Assembly (NCBI GenBank): GCA_029891385.1
Contig: CM057233.1
Location: forward strand, 32,408,540-32,472,539
Source: Erythroxylum novogranatense
Taxonomy: Eukaryota; Streptophyta; Magnoliopsida; Malpighiales; Erythroxylaceae
Direction of reading: 5' to 3'
DNA length: 64,000 nucleotides
The notes below the pieces were generated by a model that had not been told where the DNA came from, searched no databases, and saw only the letters and a list, made by a program, of their open reading frames with translations. A program made the translations under genes and the position numbers. This document shows, piece after piece, positions 35,761 to 46,900 of this stretch; the stretch's first letter is position 1; every line of letters starts with the position of its first letter.

Positions 35761-37215
35761 TGCCTAGTCGTCTGATTGAGAGCTCTTAATGTCAGATGGA
35801 TTTGGGGCGAGGATGGAGCTGATTGCTACGTTGAGGCTCGAGCCGATCTTTGCGTGACAGATTCGGAGGGTTCGGGACCGGGACTCGGTACTAGTGAGGC
35901 GATTGATAGAGTTGGTGATGCTCGATTGAGTTTGAGTTGAGAGATGGGACATTATGGATGGGACAGAGGTGTGTGTGCGGATATTGATGATTTGAGGCGG
36001 GAGATCTAGAGGAGGCTCATGTAGCGCTTATGCTATACATCTGGTTCGACTAAGATGTATAACACCGAGACGACATTTACGGTGGCTGGTATGAAGAGGC
36101 AAGTGGCGAGAATATGTGTCGGTGTACGACATGTCAACGAGTTAAGCGAACATCAAGCTCCAATGGGAAAGTTGCATTCGTTGCCCATTCCGGATTGGAA
36201 GTGGGGGCGAATTACCATGGATTCGTGACGAGGTTGCCTAGACACCGAGGCAACATGATGCTATCTGGTCATAGTGGACCGATTGATTAAATCGGCTCAC
36301 TTCTTGCCGTTGAGAGAGAGTAATACTCTCGATCGGTTGCCCGTATATAGCGTAGATTGTACGATTGCATGGGGTTCCGTTGTCGATAGTTTCGCACGGG
36401 ATCCGAGTTTACATCGAGTTCGGAAGAGCCTCGGTCGCTATGGGTACTGATGAATTTCAAGACCGCATTCCATCCTCGGTGATGGGCCAGTGAGAGGACG
36501 ATCAAGGCTATTGAGGACATGCTTGGGCATGTATCTTTGGAGTTTAGTAGCGTGGGATCGATGCTTGCATCGATAGAATTTGCATACAATAACGATGTCG
36601 AGGCGATATTGGGATGGCACCGTATGAGGCCTTGTATGGCGACCGTGTAGATCACCACTTGTGTTGGGATGAAGAGGGTCGAGATCGATAGAGGGTCTGA
36701 GTGATCCAGGATCTGCAGATAAGATCTGATTGATCAGAGTCGCATTAAAGCGGCTCAGATGCACGTAAGAGTTATGCGGATCGGCATCGGCGGGTATGGG
36801 TATAGTGTGGGTGATCGAGTATTCCTTCTAGTGTCTCCTTGGAAAGAAGTGCGAGATTTGGCCGTAAGGGCAAATTGAGCCCTCGGTATATTGGTCCGTT
36901 TGAGATCCTTGAGAGGATAGGACCACAGCTTCTGAGTTGGCTTTACCGGCGAGATGTCCCGATTGCATGGCGTGTTTCACGTTAGTATGCTCCGACGATC
37001 TTGATCGGACCCGGCGATGTGATTCCGGCTCGGGATATCGAGATAGCCCGTGATATGAGTTATGTGGAGGCCGATGCGGATCATTGGATCACGGGTCAAG
37101 CAATTGCGAAACCGGGTGATTCCATTGGTGAAAGTACTTTGGAAGAACCACTCCGAGGAAGCTACTTGGGAGGCCGAGGAGCATATGAGGAGCCAGTATC
37201 CTTATTTATTTGTGG
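35761..37215 (+). pseudogene. gypsy-2 integrase and chromodomain
   Basis: The zinc-binding domain is recognisable at about 36010-36150 (the TKMYNT and CTTCQ equivalents). The catalytic core starts near 36200 (KWGRITMDS) and shows the DRLIKSAHFLP block, GSVVDS-type segment and SERTIKAIEDMLG near 36490-36530. The tail gives FGRKGKLSPRYIGPFEI near 36860-36905 in pieces. A chromodomain-like segment lies at 37050-37210, ending EEATWEAEEHMRSQY. Frames change repeatedly. By homology to gypsy-1 this would be one integrase of normal length. Confidence 0.8.
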
Positions 37216-37246
37216 AGACGGTATGAAATTTCGAGGACGAAATTTT

Positions 37247-37262
37247 TATTAGGAGGGTGAAT
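37247..37262 (+). promoter_or_regulatory. gypsy-2 polypurine tract
   Basis: ttattaggagggtgaa-type sequence directly before the TGTTACATCC start of the 3' LTR, preceded by the box tttcgaggacgaaattttt shared with the two other chromovirus-type elements here. Confidence 0.8.
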
Positions 37263-40256
37263 TGTTACATCCGTCCACCGTCATTAAAGGTATTTTGGTT
37301 ATTATGAGTCATCTTGATAGGTTTCATTGCATTCATTGAATGAGCATATTCTTGGCCTCTAATTGTAGAGGAACAGGTTTAATGCATCGCATTTATCCAT
37401 AGGTACATGCATTCATGATTTCCGGTATTTAATTGTAGCAAGTAATCGGTCGAGTGATTTGGCCCATTTGGATTGAGAGTTAATTGAGAATTTGAGCAAT
37501 CGAGTGCAATTGGTGATTTGATCTTTGTTTATGAGTGGTGGCAATTTATAATGGCTTATAGGAAATTTCGTGAAATTAGGAGATAATGCCTGCATCGGAA
37601 AGTTTTGGCGATCGATCGAGTGACTCTCAAGATCTTGAAAGCATCGTCTAATGGCAATGGAAAAATTAGAATTTCTTGATAGGAAATAATTATGTGGAAC
37701 CATTGGGATTTAGAGTGAAATTTGGGTGACTTGGAGACTTAGGTCTATAAATACTAGGTTTGAGGAATTTGGGAAAACACCTAAGGCAATTTCACGTTTC
37801 TCTTCTTCCCCTTGTGACTTGCGATTTCCTCCCTTTGGTAAGGATTCCTCGATTTTCTTTATGGATTCTTTCCCTTGAGATGAGGTTAACTGATTGACTG
37901 TTATTGGTGAAGGTTAGAGGCTCTGGGGTTAGTGAATCGTTGAGCTTGAAGGATTTTAGGGTTTCGGAGGATTTTGAGGAATCCGTAGCTTGATCTGTGA
38001 TTTGGTAAGTTTTAAGAGCTTTGATGTTGTTATGGATGATTCTTACTGTATTTATGGCATTTATTATATTTGATCGGGTAGTTGGGAGTGTTTATGGATG
38101 GGTTTTGTTATTGATGATTGCCGTAGGAGTGTATAGGTTGAAGTGTGGATTTGTGGAGGTAGATTATCGATTTGTTGATGGATAGGTTATATGGATGATT
38201 GAATATGCTAAGGCTGCCGATGATGATAGTGTATTGAGTTACTGGTGAGTTGCAGAATCGGAAATCTGGAAATCCTGGACTGGTGTGTTTAAAAGCTATG
38301 TGTTGGGGAAGAAGGAGAGTATGCGTAGTGGATTTAGGTTGGAGACCCTTGCAATGATGAGGAGCTCGGCATGCGGGCGAAGCCGTGAGGAGCTTCGGCA
38401 TGCGACGAGCGATGAGTAGCTCAAGATGCGACGAGCGAAGGAGTAGCTTCGGCATGTGGACGGCGGTGAGGAGCTCGGCATCGCGGGCGAAGGCGCGAGT
38501 AGCCCAAGATCTGACGAGCTGCGGATCGATCGATCATCCGAGCGACCGACCGAGCGAGTTAACGTGATCGTTCGGCTATGCTGAGCGACCGAGCGACGAA
38601 GCTTTGGGAGTCGCCGCACGCGGGCGGCGAAGTGAATGGCGGTCTGCGTAGCTCGTCCGATGAGCGGCGGTTTAAGCGTCTTGAGCTGGGGCTCACGTCC
38701 AGTCGACTGTGGCATGCGGGTGAACGCCAGCGCACCTTGGTCGCAACCTTTGCCTAGTCGTCCAAGAGGAGTGTTTGAGGCTTTGGCTTTGGGACTTAGG
38801 AAATTAACCGATTGAGGTGATTAAGGATTAGATTTGATTTGAAGTTTAAATTGGAATTTTATGGATGTGTTCGACCCAAGGAATAGGAAATTGCTATTGG
38901 GGATCCTAATTGAGGTAAATTGATGGATTTTAGGAATGGATCAATTATTGTCAATCAACTAAATGAAGAGTCGAATTGGGTTTTAGCACCGGAATCGTGA
39001 GCATGCATTGTACATTATTTCACCGAGACATATGCACATTGTCATCGTTTTATCGGGCAATAAGTGATGGGTTGTACTTTATTGTTATAGGGGCACCGTT
39101 GGACCGTCGTTCCACGGACATTGCTGGGACTTCCAGGCAGTAGCTCGGAAGTTACAAGTGAGTAACCTAGTTGGTTTCTCAAATTCCTGATTTGCTTATA
39201 TGCTCTACGTGAATTACATGCAAAAGTGAATTGTATGACTCTTGTATGACTACTGGCATGTATTGGATTGAATTGCATGTTTTCTTGAATCGACTTGGGC
39301 GGTTATGTGATCTTTGTCATGAATATTGGGCTTCATAGCCATACCATTGAACTCATCGAGCAGCGATGTCTTGGGCTTTATAGCCACACACCGTAAATTC
39401 TCGAACATGACACCGCATGCATAAATGCATGATCACATAATGGAATGTGTCCCAGTTGCTATTTTCATGAAAAGAGCTTCGAGCTCAGATATCGCATCTT
39501 GTCAGGGCTTAGCAGGGGAAAATCTCGACGCGCCCACACCGATTCATCGTCGAGCACTTGGGCACAAAACTGAATAATTGGAAAGAGTCACATATGCATT
39601 GCATTTACATGATTGACTGTGTTGTGACGATTACTGAAATATGTGATGACATGAATTATCGTGGTCGTTACTTATTCTATCGCAAACCGATTGATTTACA
39701 TTTATTGTTACATGTCTTTGTAAATTGCTACCGATATCGCAGAATCGTTATATATTATCGACAATAAATATTATCACTATCTTGTGACGCCGTGTGCGTA
39801 ATGCATGATTTGAGTGAACCATCGATGATGGTTTCTCACTGAGTTCGCAAACTCACCCAAATTTGCAACCTATTTTTCAGGACTGTTAGAGTAGACTCCT
39901 AGCTCCGAAGATCTTTCTTTCTGCCCATGAAATTTCTTTGGCGAGGGTCGTGATGGCACATAGGTCGGTCAGCTGGATTAGTGTTTTGAGGATGACTTAG
40001 GATAGATGTTTGTATCAGTTTCCTTTTTGGTTTTGTTAGGAGACTGATAGACTTGTCTATTCTGGATTGGATTACTGTACTGGATAATTATTACTTTGGA
40101 TGTTAATTTGTTGATTATTGTTATTTTGTGATTTAAAATACTTCGATGCCATGGATTTTAGCGAAATTTTCTGGTAGTAAATCCCTTATCGTGGGATACG
40201 TGTCGGAGCGACCTTCGGGTTTCCCGATGTGTACCCTACGGTGAGGGGGCGCTACA
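37263..40256 (+). repeat. gypsy-2 3' LTR (2994 bp)
   Basis: It starts TGTTACATCC (one base changed from the 5' LTR) and ends GGGGGCGCTACA, followed by the cactc duplication. The TATA box at 37745-37754 and GC-rich array at about 38355-38530 are kept. In places it keeps a reading closer to the gypsy-1 LTR than the 5' copy does: near 39120 it has TTGCTGGGACTTCCAGGCAG, where the 5' LTR is garbled. Confidence 0.95.
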
Positions 40257-40263
40257 CACTCGC

Positions 40264-41397
40264 TCTTCCACTTCCTCCCCTCCGGTCGATCAGGAGTATG
40301 CCAACCTAGCTACCAAGATAGAAGGTAGACCACTACTCAAGGAGCGACCTTTCCCCCTCTCGCCCTCCCACCACCCTTTTATCCGACAACTCGTCCATTC
40401 CCAACTTTTCAGTTTAGTGCAGCCTAGGACTCCTAGAAATGACACCTTCGTTTGTCATTTCTATACCCATGCCCATTACCATGACACCTTGGATATTCGT
40501 TTTCGAGGTGTTACTATTTCTCGAGCCTTCACCCATGCCACCATCCGCGACCATTACCACCTCCCTCCCATCCTTCGTTGTCACTACACTGATCTTCTTC
40601 ATGACTACCCCTGGGATGATGTCCTTAGTACCCTTTGTCATGAGGGTGACGACTGGCCTCAACCTAGGGCATCCCAAAGATATCTTCGGCATGCTGATCT
40701 TCGTCCTGAGGCCCATCCTCGGCTTCACCTCATCAGCAACAACGTTCTTCCCACCACCCACCTTGCCCTCATTCCTAAGGAACAGGCACTCTACATCTAC
40801 CTCCTGATGGTTGGCCGGCCGATTGATATTGCTCAGGCAATCACTTCCGCCCTCCGCCAATCCATCCTTACCTCTACCCTCACTCACTCCATTTTGTTCC
40901 CTCACCTTATTACTGATTTGTTCCGGGCCCATCAGGTCCCGGAACTTCCTTCTGACTGAACGTTTGAACCCGCCTCCCTCTTTCGCTACGTCCGCCTTAA
41001 ACAACCCCACTTCCCAGCACCACCACCTCCTCCTCACTCCCCATCACCTCCTCCTCCACTACCACATCGTGCTTCACCACCTCCACTCCCTCTCTCCCCT
41101 CCTGTTGTTGCTCCTACACCTGTTGATATGCCTCTCCCGGACACCCACACCACCTTATCCCCCTCTTCCCCTATTCCCTTGCCTACCCTCACCCATCAGG
41201 TGGCCACCCTTCATGTCGCTGTTCTTCGTCTTGAAACCCAGTTAGCCGCCGATCATCGCTACCACGGGTAGATGTATGCCCTGATTGCGGCGCACCTCCA
41301 CCTTCCTCTTCCTCCTGCGGATGGTGATTCTTCCGCCGGTCCTAGCCCTTCTGCGGCCGCCCCTTCTGATCCTGCCCCTGATGATCCTTTATCATAG
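40264..41397 (+). pseudogene. Athila-like envelope-position ORF, main part
   Basis: One frame runs from 40264 to the stop at 41395-41397, broken by a TGA at 40957-40959 (Arg CGA to TGA) and a TAG at 41269-41271 (Gln CAG to TAG). It reads VTISRAFTHATIRDHYHLPP, then HLISNNVLPTTHLALIPKEQ and ALYIYLLMVGRPIDIAQAIT. These match the 'putative plant transposon protein' ORF found downstream of pol in Athila/Tat elements. A proline-rich segment (about 40990-41140) and a short coiled-coil-like helix (HQVATLHVAVLRLETQLAAD) follow. I see no clear signal peptide or membrane segment, so an envelope role is not supported by sequence. Confidence 0.75.
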
Positions 41398-42983
41398 TTT
41401 TGGCATTTTGTTCTGTGTTGTTTTTCTATTCTATTCTATTTTTTTCTTTCGTTTTATGTTTTCTTTTGTTTCTCGGTTTCTTAACTCACTTTGTACTGAC
41501 CACTTTTTGCCACCATGATTAATACCATGTCTCTATTCTCATTTTCATTGCGGACAATGTGTTATTCAAGTATGGGGGAGTTGTTCCTATGTTCTTATTT
41601 TTGTTCTGCTCCATATTGACAATTTTGATGTGTGTGTTAGCCAATCTTGCATGATGTTACACATTTTAGACTTGGTGCAAATTAATTTTTCTGCCTTTTT
41701 GTTGTTTCTCGCCTCGACGACAGTTCATACGCCGCGGCGAGCCACGGTTCACTTCAACACGTCGCGGCGTGCATGCTGCACGATGCTGCGGCGAGGCGCG
41801 TTCACACCTACACGTCATGACTTGCATGCTGCACGTCGCGACGTCCACCTTTTTTTATAGAAGGCTTGTACGAAATTTTCTCCTCAATTCTAACTTTTTC
41901 CACATTGACTCTTGTAACTTTTCTTTTACAAAGACCTTATAAGTTTCAAAGTAGTACTTGAGTTTATGAAAATGCCTTCCATTTTTTTTAATGATAGTTG
42001 GTCTTGGCTAATTTGACTTTTGATGTTTTCAATACAAAGTGAATGAAGGCATGCTAACAAAGTAGCACTTTACGTTTTTGAGACTTGAGATTGTCCATTG
42101 AGATATTACCCCTGTTGGAAGGATATTTGAGCCTAATTTTTTCTTCAATAGTGTTTGCATCTACTTATTTCATATCTCTCTAGAACTTGTTTCAATTCTT
42201 AATCAAAGCTTTATGTACTAGAATTTTGTTAATGTGATAGAGACATTCTTTATTCAACCCTTTTTCCAAACACAGTCCCACAAACACTTATCACTTGCTA
42301 GCCCCTTGAGCCATTTTTTTTTATGAGCACTTGCATGTATGCACCCCTACATGATGTCAATAGTTTAATTTTATTATTTTAAAAAAATGTATTTAAAAAA
42401 GGGACAGAGCAATGTTAAAAAAAAGAAAAAAAGAGTACAAAAAGAAAAAAAAGAAGGAGCAATAATAATTCAAGCAGTATATATATATATATATATATAT
42501 ATTTATTTATTTATTTATTTATTTAAAAAAATGTCAATATTAGTTTATCTTTGGACATCCAGTTCATAATTGTAGTGCATGTGTTCATACTTTTTTTTCT
42601 TTCATTCCATCCATTCATCTAACCCTCCATACATTACAACCTTGAAAAGTCCTCTTGATCTTCAAACTATAGTTTTTGTAGTGGAGAAATAGAATTGCTA
42701 CAAGCTTATGGTAGAGAATGGGTTAAGTAGATTGAGAGTGAAATATCCCCAATATGTGAGGAGAGAGCAAACACCTTATCTTGAGTGACATCTCTTTTGT
42801 CCAATCTCTTGAATTGAATTCTTTTAGTGTTTGTTTTATTAGCACTCTTTCAATTTGCTTTGATTGAATTTTGAGGAAGTGATTTGTGACAAGTTCCTGT
42901 TATTGTTTTGAGCATGGACGAATTTTCTTTTACACTTGTATCTTTTTGACTCTTATAAACTTTGTCCAGGAGTACAAAGGTCT
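41398..42983 (+). other. Athila-like 3' non-coding region
   Basis: No coding frame. It contains a second polypurine-like tract (aagtatgggggag, about 41570-41582), a cluster of CGTCGCGGCG-like words (41715-41850), poly-A-rich sequence at 42380-42460 and a TA/TTTA microsatellite at 42477-42524. The true polypurine tract follows at the right end. Confidence 0.8.
42477..42524. repeat. TA and TTTA microsatellite
   Basis: A run of TA dinucleotides passes directly into about six TTTA units. It is a simple repeat in the 3' non-coding region of the Athila-like element. Confidence 0.95.
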
Positions 42984-42998
42984 AAGTGTGGGGGAATT
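42984..42998 (+). promoter_or_regulatory. Athila-like polypurine tract
   Basis: aagtgtgggggaatt lies directly before the TGATTGAGCCC start of the 3' LTR. It is the functional-position copy of a tract that also occurs at 28691 and 41570. Confidence 0.85.
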
Positions 42999-43909
42999 TG
43001 ATTGAGCCCAAGTTTACCTTATTAATTGACTACACTTTTACTGTTCTTAATGTACTTTTTGACTCTTAATTTGTGATTTTTGTGCCTTAATTAGTCCCTT
43101 ACAGTGAGCTTACACTTTATACAATTTGATAGCAAAATTGTCACAAATTGACAATAATTCCATCATAATTTTTCCAAGGGCAATTGATACTGCAAATTGT
43201 TGTTTCATATTGTAGGGGACAAAGAGAGTCAAAAGGTTGAGAAGAAGTCTACACGCCACAACGTCAACAAAACAACACCCCACGGCGAGGATCTAAGAAG
43301 AGCACGCCGCGTCGTCAATCAAGTAACATGCCACGGCGAGCAATCCAATAAGACACGCCGCGATGTCTAAGAATCATTTTGCTGTGGCGAGCAGACAAAT
43401 ATCTGGATTTCATTTGGAAAGATCTCTCACTGTACCGACCCGACCCGCATCCATCATTTAAAAAACCTTGCTATTTTTAGGTCAGGAAGGATATCTTTCG
43501 GAGACGCTTTGGAGGCAGTAGACGAATATCTTTTCCACTATCATTTTCCATTTTCTCATCTTCGATCACCACCATCATCTGTACACCTCCGCCAGTATCT
43601 ACTGCAACCATGAGTGACGTCCAATCTTCAACAGTCGTGAGAGAGTCCAGAGTCATGCGTAGCTAAACCATATTTCCTCTTGAAGATGTAGCATCGGCTT
43701 GAGTTCACCGATTCTAAAAGGGAGTTAATCTTACATCGTCAAACTTAATTACAGTGTTGTAAATTCCTGAGTTAGGGTTTACTTCTTGTAATTAGATTAG
43801 CTTGGTTATAGTTTAATCAAGTGTCGAACGATTTCTTGTGTAATGGATTGGTTAATGTAGAACTTCGATGCTCAATATATGAAGTCTCATATATGTCTTT
43901 TGGTGATTG
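42999..43909 (+). repeat. Athila-like 3' LTR, left part
   Basis: It matches 14207-15169 but is 52 bp shorter, because one unit of the GC-rich repeat (43252-43400) is missing. It is interrupted at 43910 by a solo LTR with duplication gattg, and resumes at 49163. Confidence 0.92.
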
Positions 43910-46900
43910 TGTTGGACCCCGAACTTTCCTTGAAATTTTGAAGTGTCAAGTGACATGAAAATGAGGAAATTAGAATGAATAAATAAAAAGAAAATTTTGA
44001 ATGTGAATAGTTAGATGAGATTAAGATAGGCGAAAAATGCTTTTGTTATTGAGGTTTATGTTAAGGTATGGCCTAAAATGGTGTTTGAAGTTTAAATGAA
44101 ATTGTTAGTGAATAAATTGCAAAATTTAAGAAATAAAGAGAAAAGTGTAAGAATATGAAGAATTAAGAAAAGTTTGACTTTTTGGTCATAGAGAGTTGAC
44201 TTTTTGATTTAGGCCAAATTGGAGAAAATGATCTGCATGAAACTTGTAGTTTATGTTAAGAGCTTTTCATCGTCATAAAGTTTGATATTTTTCGATATCG
44301 GGAGTAAAAGTTATGATCAGTCAAAGTTTGTTTGTAAAAATGACCATAAGTGTATATTTGCGTGTACTCGACTTTCAAGCCACTCGTCGTATGGATTTAG
44401 TCTGAATTGGAGTAAGTGGTCTTCATGAAAGTTGTAGCTTGCCTATCAATCTTTCCAACGTTATAAAGTATGCAATTTTTGGATGTGGGAATTGGAAAAT
44501 ATGAAATTTGAAAGTTTGGAGTTTGTTTAGGTGATGTTTAACAGGGCAGTAACTTTGACTAGGTTTTTGACCCCTTTAGAGATGGAATTGATTTTTGAGT
44601 TCTTCATGGAAGTTGTAGAGTTTCATTTTATCTTTCCATCGAAACCAAATTTGTCAAATTTGGATTGTGAGATCAAGAGTTATGATTTTTGGAAAATTTG
44701 ATTTTATCAATAGATTGAAGTTCTGTTCTTTTGTTTTTAATCCAACTCTTTTGCAATCCTATGCTTATAATTTCTCCGTCCGACATCCGATTGACTTGGA
44801 TTTTGAAGCGTTGTATTCCTAAGACAATTAGCTACATTTTCATGGGAATTTAGATTTTTAGGAGATTAAATGTAAAGAGATTGATTGAATCAAAGTCAGA
44901 AGATTGGTTAAAGGTTATAAGTTAGATAATTTTTTGAACATGGTTCAGTATTTTGCGAAATTTGGGATATGTAGAGATCCAATTGAACCTATTCCTTTTG
45001 AAAAATAAAATGGAGACATGGGGCTACAAATCATATGAAGTACTCGAATTTCAATTTAGCCCTTAAGACTTTCAATTTCTGAATGGAAGTTGAGTTTGGT
45101 TTTCAGTCTCGGATGAGTAAGAGTTGAACGAGTATTTTGGCCATAACTCCTTCGTTTCTGAACAGATTTGAGCGTCCTTGGTTTCATTTTAAATATGAGA
45201 CATAGAGGAGCATTGTTATAGAAGAAAGTTTTGTCAAATTATTTCATTTACCTGCTCAAAATCAGGAGGCAGGATGTCAGTGTTTAAAGGTTAAATGAAG
45301 GGCAATTATGGAAGTTCACTTAAGTTCCTATGGTTTAAGGCTATTATGGAGGGGCAATTAAGTCTTTGTGCTTTTTTAATGATAAAGGATGATGTGGCTA
45401 TCGTGTATGAAGGCAGAAAGTTACGAAAATGAGAAATAAAAAAAGAAGAAAACGATAGAGAGAAGAGAGAAGGAGAGATTCGGTCATGGAGAAGAAGGAA
45501 AAAGAAGATGGAGCTACTAGGGTTTTCGGTTTTTATGGGATTCCAATGGGTTTTTGATGCTTCTTCAAGAGGGAAAGGGAGGAAGAAGATGAAAGTTTCA
45601 TTTTGACCAAGAAATCCGAAAATGAGAGAGAAGGAAGAAGGTAAGAGATGCTGTTAATTTGTGATGAGATCTTGGTTTATTTGGCTTAAGATTGTTATGG
45701 GATTGAGTTTTCCAAGGTTAATTTAAGTGATTATGCTATAATGATGTTCAATTTTGGATAATTGGAAATTAGGGTTTCTGGCCAATTTTTATGATATGGG
45801 GTTTTTGGAAATTGTTGATTTGGAAGGCTTGAAATTATGATGAGTTTGTGAATTCTTAAGTTAATTTTGAGGATTATGATTTTTATGATGTTGAATTTGG
45901 AAGTTTTGTCCTAGGGAATTTTTAATTTGAGGAAAGAAGAAGGACTTTGGAGAATGGATGCTTTGGACAAAGTACTAGCATAGATTTAAGGTGGGTAACA
46001 TATTTATTGTTTTGAATTACAAGTCAATTATAAAATTTTGAAAAAAATCAAGAAAGGGATTTTCGAATTTTATTGTTTCTGAATGATTTGAAAAATGGTT
46101 ACAAAGGTTTAATTCTTTGTTTTCAATGATTTTGATAAATTGTTAAAAATTCAGAACTTCATTATTTATGAATGAATGGATAAAGTATGAAAATTGTTAC
46201 ATTCATTGATTTTTTTTGAATGATTTGATACAATTGAAATAATTGTTAAAGTCATCATGTTTGAATGTTTTAATAATTGCTAAATGTTGCCTTCTTGAAT
46301 GTTTGAGATTATGTTATGTTATGTGAATTGGATTGAAGTTGTGACATTTGAATGAATTTGTGTTTGATGTTGAATTTGTGTTTGATTAGAACATGAGTAT
46401 AAGATTTTAGTTTTTTTTAAAAAGGTGTCTCCGGCCGTTTTGATTTCAAGTATGAAAGGTGTTATATGGGTATGTATTTTTGTTTGGTTGATTGTTGATG
46501 ATGAATTAGAATTTGAGGAATGTATTTAGAGATATTTTGAGGTTAATTCATGTAGAAAGTGAAGGTAGAAAGGGATGAATGAGTAATTTGGGGTTGCTGC
46601 CATTTTGAGATAGTTTTAGGGATTATTTGAAATTGATTTAGAGTTGGGAGATTGAGGATGATGGAGATTGAAGTGGTTTTGTGCAGGTATATGAAGTTTG
46701 GATGAGAAAAATGAAGATTGGCTAGTTGAATTTTTAAAGGAGGTGTTGTCAAAATTTTTGCAAAATTTGACAAAAACTTCGTTTAAGTTTTAGACCCTCT
46801 TAGAGCTTGAATTAGATTGGGGGGTCTTCTGGAAGTTTGTAACATATGTTTATATCTTTCCATAGAGGTATGATATGCCTTGTTTAGAGTTAGGGATAAG

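Larger units (their letters stand above)
29727..40256 (+). mobile_element. gypsy-2: complete Ty3/gypsy chromovirus
   Basis: A full element of 10530 bp with two LTRs of 2993 and 2994 bp and a perfect 5-bp duplication cactc (29722-29726 and 40257-40261). The interior of about 4.5 kb holds a tRNA-Met-type primer site, gag with zinc knuckles, protease, RT, RNase H, integrase, a chromodomain and a polypurine tract. It resembles gypsy-1 in coding sequence. The LTRs share long identical stretches, suggesting recent insertion, yet the coding region is broken by many short indels concentrated at CAG and CTG sites. See the finding on possible consensus errors. Confidence 0.94.

Noticed and set aside
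33435..36764. Numerous 60-123 residue minus-strand frames
   Set aside because: They are antisense to the gypsy-2 gag-pol and have no family motif.
40414..41037. 207-residue open frame on the minus strand
   Set aside because: It lies antisense to the Athila-like envelope-position ORF, is Gly/Val/Lys-rich without a known motif, and follows from the codon bias of the sense strand.
42477..42524. TA-rich tract as a replication origin or matrix attachment site
   Set aside because: A simple TA/TTTA microsatellite explains it; nothing else supports an origin.
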